From NCBI GenBank assembly GCA_014529385.2, contig CM043954.1:92869247-92933246 (forward strand): a stretch of DNA of 64,000 nt, in the 5' to 3' direction. This document shows positions 53,540 to 64,000 of this stretch, in pieces. The position numbers were made by a program, and so were the translations under genes. Origin of the DNA: Adiantum capillus-veneris (taxonomy: Eukaryota > Streptophyta > Polypodiopsida > Polypodiales > Pteridaceae). A model generated the notes under the pieces. It saw only the letters and a program-made list of their open reading frames with translations. It was not told the origin of the DNA and searched no databases. The first letter of the stretch is position 1, and every line of letters begins with the position of its first letter.

Positions 53540-54900
53540 ACACTACGCACTCATGTAATGGGCCCTCCTTAAAATGATGGCCTCATTCCCTGGCTCACAT
53601 GAGTGAAATGTACAAACCAAATTCACATCATGAGTTTTATTGTCCATTTGGGTCTCCAAATTTTGTCCAAAAAATGGTTTAAGTCTAAAACCATTTATTG
53701 GCTTGACTATCACTTTTTTTGACTCATCAACCAAAATAAAAGTATTAGGCCCCACTGCTCTGATTATTTGAAATGGTCCTACATATCTAAGCTTCAACTT
53801 GCCAGGCATGTGTCCCAACTTACCGTTGTAGACCATCACCCAATCTCCTGCAAAAAAAAATTTAAATTTAATGTTCCTGTTGATCCATGCATGTCTTCTC
53901 TGTTGAATGACCTCTGCAGTATACATGCTTTGAATCCTATCCTCTTCAAGTTTCAGCAGTGCCTCCTTTCTGCAGTTGACTACCTCTTCAGGAGATAACT
54001 TCTACTGAACTGGTATCCTGAAACTTGGTACCAAAACTTCTATAGGCACTACTGCTTCCAATCCATATACTAGCTTAAAGGGTGTCATGCATGTTGTTAC
54101 TTTAAATGATGTCCCAAAAGTCCAGAGTGCAGAATCTAATTTTTTATCCCAGCCTGTCCTGTTCTGATTTACCAACTTCCTAATGATCCTGACCAAAATT
54201 TTATTGGTACTTTCTGCTTGTCCATTTCCTTGAGGTACATAGTTGATTTCTTATGTAATATCATATGTAGCTCAGGCAGTTTACTGATCACTTTGTTAAT
54301 GAAATGTCCTCCTTGATCAGAAATTAACTCAATTGGGCATCCAAAACTGGTCATAATATTTTTATACAAAAATTTTGCCACACTCTTGGCTGCATTGTCT
54401 CTCAAAGCCAGTGCCTCAACCCACTTTGTGCAGTAATCTGTTGCAACTAAGATATACTTGTTATGTGTATACCTTGCAGGTGTCTTAATTGGACCAAAAA
54501 AATCTAATCCCCACTTTTTAAATGGTTCCAAAGGTAGTACAAGTTGCAAAGGCATCCTGTCTACATTCAATGGTCTACCCTCTCTTTGACATAACAAACA
54601 GTTTTTACTGAATTCTTAAGCATCTTTTATTACAGTTGGCCATCGAAGTCCTGCTTGAAATATTTTCCTTGCAGTAACATCACTTGAAAAATGACCTCCT
54701 GAATTGACTGCATGAGCCTCTGCCAGTACTGCTCTCTGTTCAAACTTAGGAACACATCTCTTGATCACTTGGTCAATTCCTCTTTTGTACAACACCTCTG
54801 CAATAATTCTAAATGGTTTACTTCTTAATGTTAATCTCTTTCTTTGATCCTTATTCATTGCTTCACGTAGCACTCCTTCAGTCAAAAACTAAAGCGTGTC
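53540..54900 (-). pseudogene. E4 integrase
   Basis: Zinc domain AHAVNSGGHFSSDVTARK (about 54690-54745); core KKWGLDFFGPIKTPARYTHN (about 54475-54535) and SDQGGHFINKV (about 54300); C-terminal AGDWVMVYNGKLGHMPGKLK (about 53795-53855). Gypsy type without a chromodomain. Fossil. Confidence 0.8.
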
Positions 54901-54959
54901 TTCATACCAGTCCCTTGACTGATAAGTCACCTGAATGAGAAACAGTTCTGCATCAGGCA

Positions 54960-55902
54960 ATTGATCAGGTACTCCCCGAGGATCTTCCTCTCCTGTCTCC
55001 AATCTGCTCAAATAGTGAGCCAATACATGAAGTCTACCAGGAGTATGTATTACTACATAATCAAATTCCTGCAACAGCAGTATCCACCTTGCCAACCTCC
55101 CTGAAAGGTGTGGTTTATTTAGCAGGTAGATCAATGCCTGGTGATCTACATGAAATATTACTTTGTTTGCCAACAAATAATGTCTAAACTTTTGTGATGC
55201 ATACACCATTCCCAAGCACTCCTCTCTGTAACTGTGTAATTCTTCTCTGCAGGTGTTAACACCCTGCTTGCATAATAAATAGGTCCGGACCAACCTCTAT
55301 TGGATTCCTGCATTAAAGATACACCAAATGCTACATGGGATGCATCTACAAAGATGTGAAATGGTAATTTCCAGTCAGGAACAATCAACACTGCTTGCAT
55401 AATAAATAGGTTCGGACCAACCTCTACTGGATTCCTACATTAAAGATGCACCAACTGCTACATGGGATGCATCTACAAAGATGTGAAATGGTAACTCCAG
55501 TCAGGAACAATCAACACTGGTGCTACTATCAACATACTCTTTAAAATCCCAAATGCCTTGCTCTACTCTTCTTTCCATTCAAATATAGTATCCTTCTTTG
55601 TACTCTTTGTCAATGGTGTACAAACATGAGCCAAATATCTCAAGAATCGGCTATGCCACTTGACTTGCCCCAAAAATCTGCTTAACTGCTTAATTGTTTT
55701 AGGTGCTAGTGCCTTTCTGATAGCTTCCACCTTTCTAGGATCAATAGAAACTCCTTCTTCAGAAATCACATGCCTTAAAAGAACTCCTCTCTTCATTGCA
55801 AAAGCACATTTTGCTGGATTTAATGACAACCTGAATTCCTTGCATTTTTGAAAATACAGTCTCAAGTGTCCAAGATGCTCCTGCTTCTTTCAAAAAACAC
55901 TA
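54960..55902 (-). pseudogene. E4 RT C-terminal part and RNase H
   Basis: RT end: LSLNPAKCAFAMKRG and LSRFLGQVKWHSRFLRYLA (about 55650-55830). RNase H: FHIFVDASHVAFGVSL, then KFRHYLLANKVIFHVDHQAL (about 55140-55200) and the end LHVLAHYLSRLETGEEDP. Left of the E7 insertion. Fossil. Confidence 0.8.
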
Positions 55903-55907
55903 AAATC
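55903..55907. repeat. E7 target site duplication, left (AAATC)
   Basis: Matches 61024-61028. Confidence 0.9.
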
Positions 55908-56134
55908 TGTTGGAATTAGGGTTGCAGAGAAACACACACAGCTTGGAGAAGACGAAGGAAGCTCAAGGCACACAATAGAGAGTGTGTTACTTAGTGTGCA
56001 ATGGAAAGATAGATAGCCCTAGAGTGATGGGCGTATATACAATGCACGGGGGAAAAAACCTCCTAAAGAGGGAAAAAATGCCCCGGCGGTCCTAGTGTGT
56101 TCACACACATCACTACCACATGTATATGGTAACA
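55908..56134 (-). repeat. E7 3' LTR (227 bp)
   Basis: Plus strand TGTTGGAATTAGGG to TATGGTAACA. Confidence 0.95.
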
Positions 56135-56148
56135 AATCCCCCCTGGAG
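56135..56148 (-). promoter_or_regulatory. E7 polypurine tract
   Basis: Minus-strand CCAGGGGGGATT next to the 3' LTR. Confidence 0.75.
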
Positions 56149-56209
56149 TGATGCGGTGAACGAGAGCTGGCACATGAGTAAAGGGAAGTGCCATGCCCTG
56201 AGGACAGGA

Positions 56210-59200
56210 TCAGTCCACAAATGGGAGTAAGCCCAAAGCTTTGCTAAAAGCTTCAAGCTTCTCACGAGACAATGCCTTTGTGAAAAGATCTGCAAGGTTG
56301 TCCTGTGTTGGCACATAAGCCAAGCTGATCTCTCCTGCTAAAAGCCTCTCCCTGACATAGTGGTAATGCACCTCAATGTGCTTTGTGAGAGCATGAAAAA
56401 CTGGGTTCCTCGCAACTGCCAATGCGCTCTGACTGTCAGTGTAGATAGTGTTGGCAGTGTCCTGTCCAACACCCAAGTCAGCCATAAGGCGTCTGAGCCA
56501 TACACACTCAACCGTAGCTGTGAAGACTGCCCAGTACTCAGCCTCACAACTCGAAGTGGCCACAGTAGGTTGCTTCTTGCTCAACCATGATATACATGAA
56601 CTGCCAAGCATGAAACAAAAACCACTTGTGGACACTCGCATGTCAAAACAACCAGCCCAATCTGAGTCCGAAAAAGCATGTAAGTCTGGCGGCAATGATC
56701 CCCCCTTGGGATAAAACAAGCCAAGATGTAAAGTGCCACTAAGGTAGCGGAAAATCCTCTTGACAGCCTGCCAATGCTTAGACCCTGGGCTATGCATAAA
56801 TGTGCTGACCTACGAGACTGCAAACTGAATATCTGGCCTCGTGTTGCATACATAAATGAGGCAGCCAACAGCAGTTTGGTAAAGAGTGACATCAGCAGGA
56901 TCGCCAGCATCATGTAGACTCAACTTCAAACCTGTTTCCATGGTAGTGGCAATAGGTTTGCAATCCTCAAGTCCAAACTTACATAGCAATGTCTCTATGT
57001 AACTTTTCTGACACAAGGCAATACCACCATCACACTGCTTAAACTGTATACCCAAGTAATGATGCAACAGCCCCAAATCTTTCATCTTGAAAGTAGCATT
57101 CAAATCAGCCTTAAATTCAGCAATATGTCTCTCATTTGGTCCAGTAATCAGCAAATCATCAACATAAAGAACCACAATGAGAAATACATCATCCTCACGC
57201 TTTACATACAATGTGCTTTCTGTTGGACTGTTACGAAAGCCTCGTTTAACCAAATGAGTGTCAGCTTTCTCATACCAAGCACGAGGAGATTGCTTCAACC
57301 CATACAAAGCCTTCTTACATTTGCACACTTTGTCCTCTTGTCCTTTTATGACAAAACCGCGAGGCTGCGTTACATAAACTTCCTCAAATATGTCACCATT
57401 CAAGAAAGCAGTAACAATGTCTGATTGATGTACATCCCAACCAAAATGAGCCGCCAATGCACATAGAAAACGCACAGTAGTCATACGACAAGTGGGAGCA
57501 AAAGTCTCTTCATAATCTATGCCTTTTTGTTGTGCATAACCCTTTGCAACAAGTCGAGCCTTATGGCGATCGATCTCACCATCCGGCTTGCATTTCAACT
57601 TGTAAACCCACTTCGTACCAATGGCCTTTTTGCCAGGAGGCAAATCACATAAAGTCCATGTGTCATTCTCTATAAGTGCATCATATCCAATTTTCTGAAT
57701 TCTGTGCTTCATCAAAAGACAGAGGCTCCTCAACATCATGTAAACTAGACACAGCCAAAGTATAACAATCTGATGCATAAGATGCATGGCGAGAGCCTGA
57801 ATGAGTACGACTAGACAAAGGTGCATCCAATTTACTGTCACGCAAAGCGTGCACTAGCCATTTTGGCATACCTCTAGCCTGCTCATTTTGAGCACTTTCC
57901 TCATCAAGTACATCATGTACATCTGCATCAGTAATAGGCTGATCTAAAACATTTTCAGAAACCCCCATAGGCTGTACATTTGCCTCATTGGAACTTACAT
58001 TCGTATTTCCACCACTGAAAAGAGGTAACAAAGTGTCATAAATGTCCTGTGAGCTTACATTATTGTCTCTAGTACATGACAGCAAGGGCTGAACAAAATC
58101 TTCCACAAACACTACATCCCGAGAAACCAGAATACGTTTTGTTTGCGGATGATACAACCCGTAACCTTTGCTTTCAGCACTATAACCAACAAAAATACAT
58201 TTGACAGCGTTATCATCCAATTTTTTGAGTTGCACTTGTGGCACCAAAGCATATGCCAAACAACCAAAAACACACATGTGCTCAATAGAAGGCTTTCTAT
58301 CATGCCATGATTCATATGGAGTAATAGACTGCAAAGCTTTCGTAGGACACCTGTTAAGTACATAAGTGGCACACATGATGGCCTCAAGCCAAAAAGAATG
58401 CGGCAAAGCTTGACTTTTGACCATACATCGTGCCATTTCCGTTTGTGACCTGTTTTTCCTCTCAGCAACACCATTTTGCTGAGGTGTATAAGGCACTGTA
58501 CATTGGTGTTTTATCCCACGACTAGCCAGAAATGCATTAAATTCATGAGACATATACTCCCCCCCTCGATCGGAACGGAGGGTGCCATAGTACATTTTGA
58601 GACATTTTTAGCCATAGCCAAAAATTGTTTGAAGCACATAAAAACTTCGGACTTTGCTTTAAGCGGAAATACCCATGCATGCCTGGAGTAATCATCAATG
58701 AAAGTCACGAAGTACAGGTAATTGCCCAAAGACGGAGTTTGCATGGGCCCACAAACATCACTATGCACAAGCTGCAACCTGCATGTGGCCCTAACTGAAC
58801 CATCCTTTGGAAACTTAAAACACTGCATCTTACCCAAAATACGGCCTTCACAAACATGTTTGACAGGTGCTTCAAGAGGCGGCAAAGAAGCAACCATATC
58901 AGATTTCTGCAAACGCAGCAAACTGGCAAAATTCAGATGACCAAAACGTGCATGCCAAAGTTTTGCATCTGAAATAGCCCTTGAATCTACAACAGCATTT
59001 GCAAAATTTTGTCCACACTTGTCATACAAAGTGAGCTTATACAGCCCACGGCACAAAAGCCCAGATGCAACAATTTCATCACCAAAACTGAGATCATGAA
59101 CTGTACATCTGTCATCCACAAATTTGACTACAAGTCCAAGTCTAGCAAGTGCGGATACAGACAAGAGATTCTTCTTGATCCCAGGTACATAAAGTGCATC

Positions 59201-60475
59201 AACAAGTGTGAAGGAACTGCCATTAGCAGCAGTGAGCATAATCTTTCCAACTCCCTGAACTGGATAAGAGGCGTTGTTGGCACAAGTGACTGAATTCCCA
59301 TGAGGGACAGACTCGAGAGAGGTAAACAATTCACGATGTGAGGTAATGTGCTTTGTAGCACCACTGTCGAAATACCACACATGTGAATCTGCAGCAACTG
59401 ACAAGCATGCATCATGGACAGCAGGATTGTAAGTGCACTCTGCGCTAAAAGCCCATTCTGTATCAACATCAGCATCACAATCTCCTTTCACAGAAGACTC
59501 AACAATGGCTGCATTTGTAGTGGAACCAGCATTTGCAGTGGAACCACCCTCTTTCTTCTTAGCCTCTTTGGCCTTCAACTTAGGACACGACTTGATCAAG
59601 TGATCATTAGCTTTACAATAATGGCAACGCATCCTGTTTTTGCCCTTATCACCAGAATTGCCAGACAAAGTGCTGCCACCAGAAGCATTAGGAGCAGAAT
59701 TTTTGCCACTCGCAGCAGAACCATAAGAAGTGGTTGCATTATTGTTACCACCCTTTCTTTGAGAAGCAATAAAAGCCTGTTCAACTGCACGCTGCCTAGT
59801 CTTGTTTTTTCTAGAAAGTGACTCTTGCAACAGCAATGTGCATAATGCATCAAACTTGACAACTTCAGGATTTCCTTGGGTCATCAGTCTCCAAGTACTA
59901 GCAAAAGTCTGGTAGGAATCTGGTAAGGCATCAAGAACAGTCTGCACAAGGGAACTGTCCGAAATGACTTCACTTGCAGAAATGAGTTGCTCATTGATAT
60001 CCTTGACACTAGCAAGGAAAGTGTCCATATCATCTTCCTCATGCATAATCTTTGACTCTAGCTCTTTACGTAGCAAAGCAATTTTAGCCTCATTGCGGCT
60101 TGCATAAAGACCTGCTAGAATATCCCAAGCCTGTTTTGCAGATTTTGCTGAACAGATGTGAGGAATAATGGTGCGCTTCACAGACAACGCAATCAATGCA
60201 TGAGCCTACGCATCCTTAACATCCCAACGAGCTTGTTCTGCCGTAGGCAAAACAACTCTAACAGCTGCAATCCTTGCAGCAAGACCTGCAACATCCTCAA
60301 CATCGCCTACATCTTCAGAACCAGGACGTACATCAATGCCCTGCACAATGTTCGAGACACCTTTTGACACAAGAACATGTTGCATCATATAAGCCCACAT
60401 AGGGTAGTTGTCCCCATCCAACCTGTCCTCAGCAGCAAACATCTTGAACACATCTGTGTTGTTGTTGTCAGCCAT
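56210..60475 (-). CDS. gag-pol: E7 gag-pol (copia)
   Basis: Minus strand from ATG at 60475 (MADNNNTDVFKMFAAEDRLD). Gag: LDGDNYPMWAYMMQHVL; knuckle CHYCKANDHLIKSC (about 59590-59630); protease WYFDSGATKHITSHRELF (about 59330-59385); integrase zinc domain HARFGHLNFAS and core LVHSDVCGPMQ (about 58750), then YTPQQNGVAERKNRSQTEM near 58450; RT KLKCKPDGEIDRHKARLVAK (about 57560) and YVDDLLIT (about 57150); RNase H SDSDWAGCFDMRVSTSGF (about 56620-56680) and CEAEYWA; end LFTKALSREKLEAFSKAL. A copia lineage different from E5/E6; which one is not decided. About four breaks. Confidence 0.9.
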
Positions 60476-60796
60476 GGTAAATGATGCACCTGATGTGAAA
60501 ACTGCCCAAAAATAGGAGAAATGGAGCGGGAACAACTTGTGCTATATAGCACAAACCGTAGAAGACTATAAGGCACCTGTTATGCAGAAAACGGCACTGA
60601 CAGAAAATCTGCACAAAATGACGAAATAGCCTGTGCAGTACTGGCCGTAGTGGAAACGGAGGCCAAAATGAGCCCAAAATATTTGTCGACCTGCGAAGGC
60701 TTTCCAAAGATCACTGAAATCGGAGAAAGTGAGCAGGCGTGTGCTGGAGCATCTGGCGACTAAGCTCGGGAGGACATGACCTGCTCTGTTACCAAT
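60476..60796 (-). other. E7 leader with primer binding site
   Basis: A short 320 bp leader. Minus-strand TTGGTAACAGAGC at about 60783-60795 is a one-base variant of the tRNA-Met site. Confidence 0.75.
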
Positions 60797-61023
60797 TGTT
60801 GGAATTAGGGTTGCAGAGAAACACACACAGCTTGGAGAAGACGAAGGAAGCTCAAGGCACACAATAGAGAGTGTGTTACTTAGTGTGCAATGGAAAGATA
60901 GATAGCCCTAGAGTGATGGGCGTATATACAATGCACGGGGGAAAAAACCTCCTAAAGAGGGAAAAAATGCCCCGGCGGTCTTAGTGTGTTCACACACATC
61001 ACTACCACATGTATATGGTAACA
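60797..61023 (-). repeat. E7 5' LTR (227 bp)
   Basis: Pairs with 55908-56134. Confidence 0.95.
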
Positions 61024-61028
61024 AAATC
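61024..61028. repeat. E7 target site duplication, right (AAATC)
   Basis: Matches 55903-55907. Confidence 0.9.
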
Positions 61029-61620
61029 ATCCAAGAAAACTCTCGTAAGTTCTGTAAGGAATTCAAAAAACACATGTTGTACTACTTTTTGAAATGTTGG
61101 AGGAGCATTTTTCAAGCCAAATGTCATCACATTGCTAGCATACACCCCCCATTCAGTCACAAAAGTTATTTTTTCCCTGTCTTCAAATGCCATTGCAATT
61201 TGGTTGTAACCACTAAAACCATCCAAAAAACTATAGATCTCATGTCCAGCTACTGCATCTAGTAGTGTATCACAAAAAGGTCAAGGAAATGGATCAGTTA
61301 CTGTAGCTGCATTCAGTTTCCTGTAGTCTACACACACCTTGATCTTTCCATTCTTCTTTGGAACTACAACAATTGGTGACAACCAAGTAACTTCCTCCAC
61401 AAGATAAATAAAACCAACAACCAAAAGCTTATCAATCTCTTCTTCACCTGTCTGGCATAATTAGGATTCATCCTATATCTTTGTTGTACAATTGGAACTG
61501 CATCTGCCTTCATGTTAATTTTCTGTTGGCAAAAACTATCATCTACTCCCTTCATATCTCTGTATTCCATGCAAAAATATCTTTGAATTCTATAAATAGT
61601 CCCTTCAGCTTCAGTTTAAA
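61029..61620 (-). pseudogene. E4 RT N-terminal part
   Basis: EYRDMKGVDDSFCQQKINMK (about 61505-61565) matches the RT entry of gypsy elements, and DGFSGYNQIAMAFEDREK with FGLKNAPPTFQKVV (about 61060-61225) the palm. Right of the E7 insertion. Fossil. Confidence 0.8.
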
Positions 61621-61796
61621 TTCCTCATCCAAATCTGCTAATACTTTCAATGTTTGTGGTTCCTCTTGAGTGTTCAGGTTCAGTTCCTACAGTTCATCTT
61701 GAGTAACTCTAGCATTTCTTGCCATTTGATTTTCAAAAGCCCTCTCTGCTTGCTTCACTGCTTCAATAGCTTCCTCCTCTTCTCCATTTTCAATCT

Positions 61797-62480
61797 TCAG
61801 GTTTTTAGTAGGTCACTCCCCATCTTGTTGTTTGATTGTTTACTCCCCTGAGTAATCACTAATTCCTGATGTACTGACTGTATTCCATCATTTTTTGACT
61901 GTATTACATACCTATTTTCTATCTTCTGGACATCCACCTCAAATATAGGTACTACTGATGAATTAGTTCTAAGAAATTCTTCTTCTACATCTTCTCCAAT
62001 TTCTTCTACCATAATCAGTCCTTCTGCATGCAGTGCCCTGAAACCAGGTGGTATCACCTTTTTTGCATCCATTTGCATTCTCACTTTCTTCTTTCCTCTT
62101 TTGATCACTATAGAGTCTGCTCCCCATAGCTGCTTTACCCTTACTGCTCTTAACCAAGGCCTTCCTAACATCATTGGATATGAACAAGTAGATTCTTCCA
62201 ATCTCATAACCACAAAGTTAGCCACAAACTGCAGTCCTCCAACTAAAATGAACAAATGTTTGAGAATCCCCAAAGGCTAAACCCTTCTTTGGTCTTCCAT
62301 TTTCACCTGACAAGGTGCTCGATCCCACTCTAAGAGACTCAAACATTTGCATGTGGACTCTGGGAGAATATTAACTCCTGACCCACCATCCAAGAAAACT
62401 CCTGGAACAAACACTTCTCCAATAGATACCCCTACAACTGGTACCTTGTAATCCACATCCATTGGCAAGGCTTCACACAC
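61797..62480 (-). pseudogene. E4 aspartic protease
   Basis: PGVFLDGGSGVNILPESTCK at about 62350-62410 is the active-site region; MLGRPWLRAVRVKQLWG at about 62125-62175 is the LG-x-PW end block. Fossil. Confidence 0.75.
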
Positions 62481-62519
62481 TTCTCCAGAAAAATTTTCTT
62501 CATTGCCCCCGCTTCTTGC

Positions 62520-62886
62520 TCGATTACCATTTACTTCATTAATTAATTTTTCAACAACTGTTGAGAGAATGCAGGTACCAACCTCAACATTTGCTTTACA
62601 GTAAATGTTATTGGAGCTAACAACAAGGCTTCATAAAATTCATCACCACTGTCCTACTCTTTCAGTTCAATTCTTCCCTTTTTGATGTACTTTTCCCTTT
62701 ATCCACCAAGGATCTTACAGAAAACTCCCATTCTTTAGATAATGTACTCCCACCGTGGGATTCTTGTACTCCCTTGAGTGCTTGAGTTCTGACTTCTTTT
62801 TGCTCCTTCCAGTTTACAGTACCCTTGTCTGCTTTATCCTGAACAACTTCCTTTACTGGCTTTGCTTTTGATCTTGTTACTACCAT
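62520..62886 (-). pseudogene. E4 gag-protease linker
   Basis: VVTRSKAKPVKEVVQDK matches the E2 linker start VVTRAQAKKTTRE, which follows the zinc knuckles. This places the E8 insertion between E4 gag and protease. Confidence 0.55.
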
Positions 62887-62905
62887 GACATCAGTGCACC
62901 ACCTT

Positions 62906-63287
62906 TGTTAGCAGCAAGCTAACACGGACACCATTTTTCGGTGTTCTCTTTGTAAAACATTTATTATTTTGATAAATCGAGAATATTATAACTCCTATTT
63001 TCTTGGATAAACTCTGTAATTAATGAGTCGGGGCTACAAGCTTCCAGATTGTATCAGCCAGTCATTACCTAGATTTGGTAGAACTCCAGATTATTAGTTT
63101 TGACCACCCAAATGTAAGAACTAGGGGAAACTAGACTGAAGATCCTCCTCCCAACCTCCCATTATATAGGCGGGTTCCTAGCCCCTTTCTCTAGACGGCG
63201 GATCCCCTGTCCACATTGTCTAGCCCAACCCTTGGCCGTAGTCCATGACCATCCTAGTTATTAGGTTACAGGACCCTTGTCTTGACA
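62906..63287 (-). repeat. E8 3' LTR (382 bp)
   Basis: On the minus strand TGTCAAGACAAGGGTCC to TTGCTGCTAACA, with a TATATAAT box (plus 63161-63168). The partner LTR is outside the window. The bases ACCTT at 62901-62905 would be its target duplication. Confidence 0.75.
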
Positions 63288-63300
63288 TTACTCCCCCCTT
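63288..63300 (-). promoter_or_regulatory. E8 polypurine tract
   Basis: Minus-strand AAGGGGGGAGTAA between the pol end and the LTR start. Confidence 0.8.
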
Positions 63301-64000
63301 AAGAAGAGTTTTTGTCCTCGAAAACAAAAGTGGGAAACTTCTTCTTAAGAGCACCAATGTTTTCCCAATTGGCACCCTCTTCAGGTCGGTCTTTCCACTT
63401 GATTAAGGCTTGTTGTCGTACGTGATGTCGTGTACGCAACTCATGATAATCCATAACACGTTCAGGATCATGCGGTAAGGTAGGAGGTTCAATGTAATCA
63501 ACCAAAACCTGTTGGTCAATGACGTTGTCGTCCCCATGTAACCGCTTTTGTAGACGGCTTACATGAAACACCGGATGAATGCGAGAATGTGATGGTAGTA
63601 ATAGTTTGTAGGCACGATCACCGACTCACTTAAGTATTCTGAAGGCCCACAATATCGGGGAGATAATTTAGGTGTCGGTACAGTTTTCAGACTTTCTGAA
63701 TGCTCTGGCACACGTAAAAATACTTCCTCCCCTTCTTCAAAGGTAACTTGCCGACGTTTCTCATCATCGTATTTCTTATACCGATCCTGTGCTTGCCGGA
63801 CATTCTAACTAGCAAGTTTCAGCATATCCATGTGGTCGTGGAGAAAATCCTTAACCTGTTGGAGTTTTTCGGTTGCCAATCCCACCGTAATTGGTGACCT
63901 GGGTTGAAACCCGTACATGAGCATGAAAGTACTAAAACCTGTTGTGACATGCTTAGAACTGTTGTAGGCAAACTCGAGAATAGGTAAGTAATCTTCCCAG
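63299..64000 (-). pseudogene. E8 integrase C-terminal part with chromodomain (partial)
   Basis: The minus strand from the window edge shows integrase core end (YLPILEFAYNSSKHVTTG, about 63930-63990; MYGFQPRSPITVG near 63880-63920), then FEEGEEVFLRVPEHSES (about 63695-63745), VFHVSRLQKRL (about 63538-63570) and a chromodomain-like end QALIKWKDRPEEGANWENI to FPTFVFEDK (about 63309-63420). Chromodomains guide integration to chromatin marks. This makes E8 a chromovirus, a different branch from E2-E4. The rest lies beyond the window. Confidence 0.8.

Larger units (their letters stand above)
55908..61023 (-). mobile_element. E7: very young Ty1/copia retrotransposon
   Basis: Complete from LTR to LTR (227 bp each) with the AAATC duplication. 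I found a single difference between the LTRs (GGTCCTAG versus GGTCTTAG), about 0.4%, so this is the youngest datable insertion here. Coding region has about four breaks despite the youth, so it was probably copied from a broken parent or moved by enzymes supplied by another copy. It splits the E4 RT. Confidence 0.95.
51258..62905 (-). mobile_element. E4: old Ty3/gypsy with a long 3' coding region, carrying insertions E7 and E8
   Basis: Minus strand in order: gag-protease linker (62886 down), protease, RT, [E7], RT end, RNase H, integrase, 3' ORF. E8 splits the gag-protease linker, so gag lies beyond the window. Many breaks. Confidence 0.8.

Overview
The window looks like a land-plant nuclear genome: nearly all of it is nested plant-type LTR retrotransposons (Ty3/gypsy of the Ogre/Tat/Athila kind, a chromodomain gypsy, Tork/Tnt1-like and other Ty1/copia), plus a tRNA-derived SINE, a foldback repeat array and microsatellites. 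Only one likely non-retroelement gene is visible, the 3' end of a Ulp1/C48-like cysteine protease with an acidic tail and a C-terminal membrane segment (1-1106). Species cannot be settled from the sequence.

Layout: 1-1106 gene end (+). About 1150-5400 is an old gypsy on the minus strand (E1). E1 is interrupted in its LTR by E2 (5401-24118, +), an 18.7 kb gypsy with 955/949 bp LTRs, a CGGGT target duplication and about 1.7% LTR divergence. 24124-25787 is unassigned and partly tandemly repeated. 25802-31741 is a tRNA-derived SINE (minus strand, 14 bp target duplication) split by a young Tork-like copia E5 (26090-31644, +). 31756-37308 has no clear gene but holds a 107 bp tandem duplication, a foldback array and a GA-rich tract. 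37314-42783 is a second Tork-like copia, E6 (minus). About 43215-50860 is E3, an old decayed relative of E2 (+). From 50861 a third gypsy with a long 3' coding region, E4 (minus), interrupts E3. E4 is itself hit by a very young copia E7 (55908-61023, minus) and by a chromodomain gypsy E8 (62906 to beyond the window, minus).

The most striking content is the E2/E3 family. Beyond the usual gag, protease, RT, RNase H and integrase it has a duplicated integrase zinc-binding module, a second retropepsin-like domain and W-x-P-K repeats after integrase, an internal copy of the polypurine tract, a 2-3 kb spacer, and a nuclear-looking coiled-coil third ORF. In E2 a 24-32 bp near-perfect palindrome centred on ACGCGT occurs four times upstream of gag and four times (plus half sites) upstream of ORF3. 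Both clusters end about 165 bp before the start codon. E3 carries a different dyad three times at the same place before its ORF3. This looks like a family-specific cis-element system, perhaps paired with the ORF3 protein.

A second structured signal is a two-hairpin module in the leaders of the two Tork-like copia elements, with compensatory base-pair changes between E5 and E6.
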